DNA of 64,000 nucleotides from Prorocentrum cordatum (lineage: Eukaryota; Sar; Dinophyceae; Prorocentrales; Prorocentraceae): NCBI GenBank assembly GCA_963575745.1, contig CAUYUJ010000914.1, positions 304,290-368,289 on the forward strand, read 5' to 3'. Made by a program: the position numbers and the translations under genes. This document shows, piece by piece, positions 63,079-64,000 of this stretch (positions are counted from its first letter, which is position 1; each line of letters opens with the position of its first letter). The notes beneath the pieces are model-generated. The model ran no database searches and was not told where the DNA came from. It worked only from the letters and a program-made list of their open reading frames with translations.

Positions 63079-63765
63079 GTCGAGCCTAGGACAGAACAAC
63101 ATCCCTCAAGAACACGAGGCCTTCCGCCGGCCAAGACACGCAGAATATCCAAGGGTGCCCTCCGCAGGGTGCACCAGAATTTCCAACATGCCCTCCCCAA
63201 ACCGATTTCGATCTTGTACCTCGGTGCGACTGTAAATAAAAATCCACTGTCGGCAAGAGGTTGAGAGGAAAGCATGCCTTGGGATTCGCCGCGCCCTTGT
63301 GAGCACGAGAGGAGTACATTCTCGATTCTTGAAGCAAGAAGACGCTCAACGCAGACTGGGCTGGGGAATGCAAAGGTCCGCCCTTGTGCCGTAGGCTTGA
63401 CAATCTCGTCTTCGTGTATTCAGCTTGTCAATCTCAGGGCGTCCATGACGGCTCAAGAGGCCCCTAACAACGCCCCAAGATGGTCCCCAAGAGAAGCAAA
63501 AGAGGCCCCAAAGACGGCCCCAAGGTGCTCGAGAGGAGAACACTAACTGACATGTCAAGCCCCCCACCCGAAGATGACTCCCTAGACCGCCTCCGGGCCC
63601 CCAATAGGCACCCTAAACGCCCCTCAGAAGCCTCCTAGAGGCCTCCAGAAGACCTCGAATTGACCCCTAGAGACATCTCAAAGCCTCTGGTCATCGAGCC
63701 AGGTACGGTGGCGGGATGGGGCGAAGACCACCAGAGACGTACTCTCAACGAGCGACAGATACACA
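63079..63765. other. No convincing gene
   Basis: 63440-63660 contains CCAAGAGG/CCCCAAGA dispersed units. Open frames on both strands at 63086-63403 have no recognisable domain. Confidence 0.45.
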
Positions 63766-63766
63766 T

Positions 63767-63914
63767 GAACTTTCGGAGGTCCGCGCGGATTCCTTGGGTC
63801 TGCGTTGGACCCCTCCCCTCAGCCATGGCGCGCTCCGCGCGCCCGGGGAGGGGTACGGGGAGGTGGGAAAGTTCAGCGCCGACCTAAGAGATCCGAACGG
63901 ACATCCAAAAGTCT
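63767..63914. mobile_element. MITE-like family B, copy 3
   Basis: Left arm GAACTTTCGGAGGTCCGCGC and right arm (complement) AGACTTTTGGATGTCCG form a diverged inverted repeat around a GC-rich core holding GGCGCGCTCCGCGCGCC. Confidence 0.65.
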
Positions 63915-64000
63915 GCGCTCATGTAGATGTTGTTTGCCCAAGGCGTTCCGGGAGATCTTGCCGCAGAGCTTCTCTGCCTCAGGCATCTTGTCTGCGGGGC
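63915..64000. other. Window edge
   Basis: A minus-strand frame beginning MPEAEKLCGKIS is open across the edge but too short to call. Confidence 0.2.

Noticed and set aside
1-64000. CRISPR arrays, bacterial operons, rRNA or tRNA genes
   Set aside because: Tandem repeats here lack the short-repeat/unique-spacer layout of CRISPR, and no RNA gene sequence was recognised.

Overview
The window reads as high-GC, repeat-saturated nuclear DNA of a protist, most likely a dinoflagellate of the Prorocentrum/Symbiodinium kind. The reasons are an RCC1-like fragment of the LLRSDGT...ACG.N..GQCD..P type typical of dinoflagellate predicted proteins, dinoflagellate-style LINE reverse transcriptases, a giant Helitron with cysteine-protease modules, very dense micro- and minisatellites, and the fact that every credible coding remnant lies on the minus strand, as in unidirectional gene arrays. 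The assignment is inference; no rRNA, tRNA, spliced-leader or other marker gene was found. A run of exactly 100 N (19199-19298) is an assembly gap.

Layout. 1-4440: minisatellite with a ~90-bp unit. 4641-15525 (minus): a near-complete giant Helitron, with two papain/OTU-like protease modules, zinc fingers, HUH Rep nuclease, PIF1-family helicase and seven CxxC zinc modules. Only two lesions break it: one in-frame TAG between Rep and helicase, and a 7-bp tandem duplication in the helicase. An 845-codon ORF (15344-17881, minus) with a 144-bp internal repeat overlaps its 5' end. 17.9-19.2 kb is low complexity. 19299-21117 is a second block of the same minisatellite, fused to a 1059-bp copy of the helicase C-terminal half (21121-22179), which abuts a telomere-like GGGTTAGGGT array (22180-22930). 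23-26 kb holds further minisatellites.

26.3-27.9 kb (minus) carries a broken gene of unknown family with a helix-hairpin-helix-like stretch, a Cys/His cluster and a C-terminal PCNA-binding (PIP-box) motif. 29.2-29.6 kb is an RCC1-like fragment. 31.0-32.8 kb is a two-unit macro-repeat whose conserved ends enclose unrelated simple-repeat arrays. 33-49 kb is mostly dispersed repeats: three MITE-like families with terminal inverted repeats (one with TA target duplications), a 787-bp tandem duplication, a degraded RNase H-type LINE (45.2-46.2 kb) and a foldback structure (46.7-48.0 kb). 49.3-51.0 kb holds a hypothetical minus-strand gene with one in-frame TGA. 56.0-58.9 kb is a dead LINE with a restriction-like C-terminal domain. 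58.9-64 kb is repeats plus a zinc-domain remnant resembling the Helitron tail.

No functional operon or pathway can be assembled. The biology on view is mobile-element turnover: one recently active Helitron that has seeded a fragment elsewhere, several non-autonomous families, and sequence duplication in arrays. The most interesting items are the Helitron's domain architecture with its minimal lesions, the minisatellite-helicase-telomere-like junction, and the PIP-box protein.
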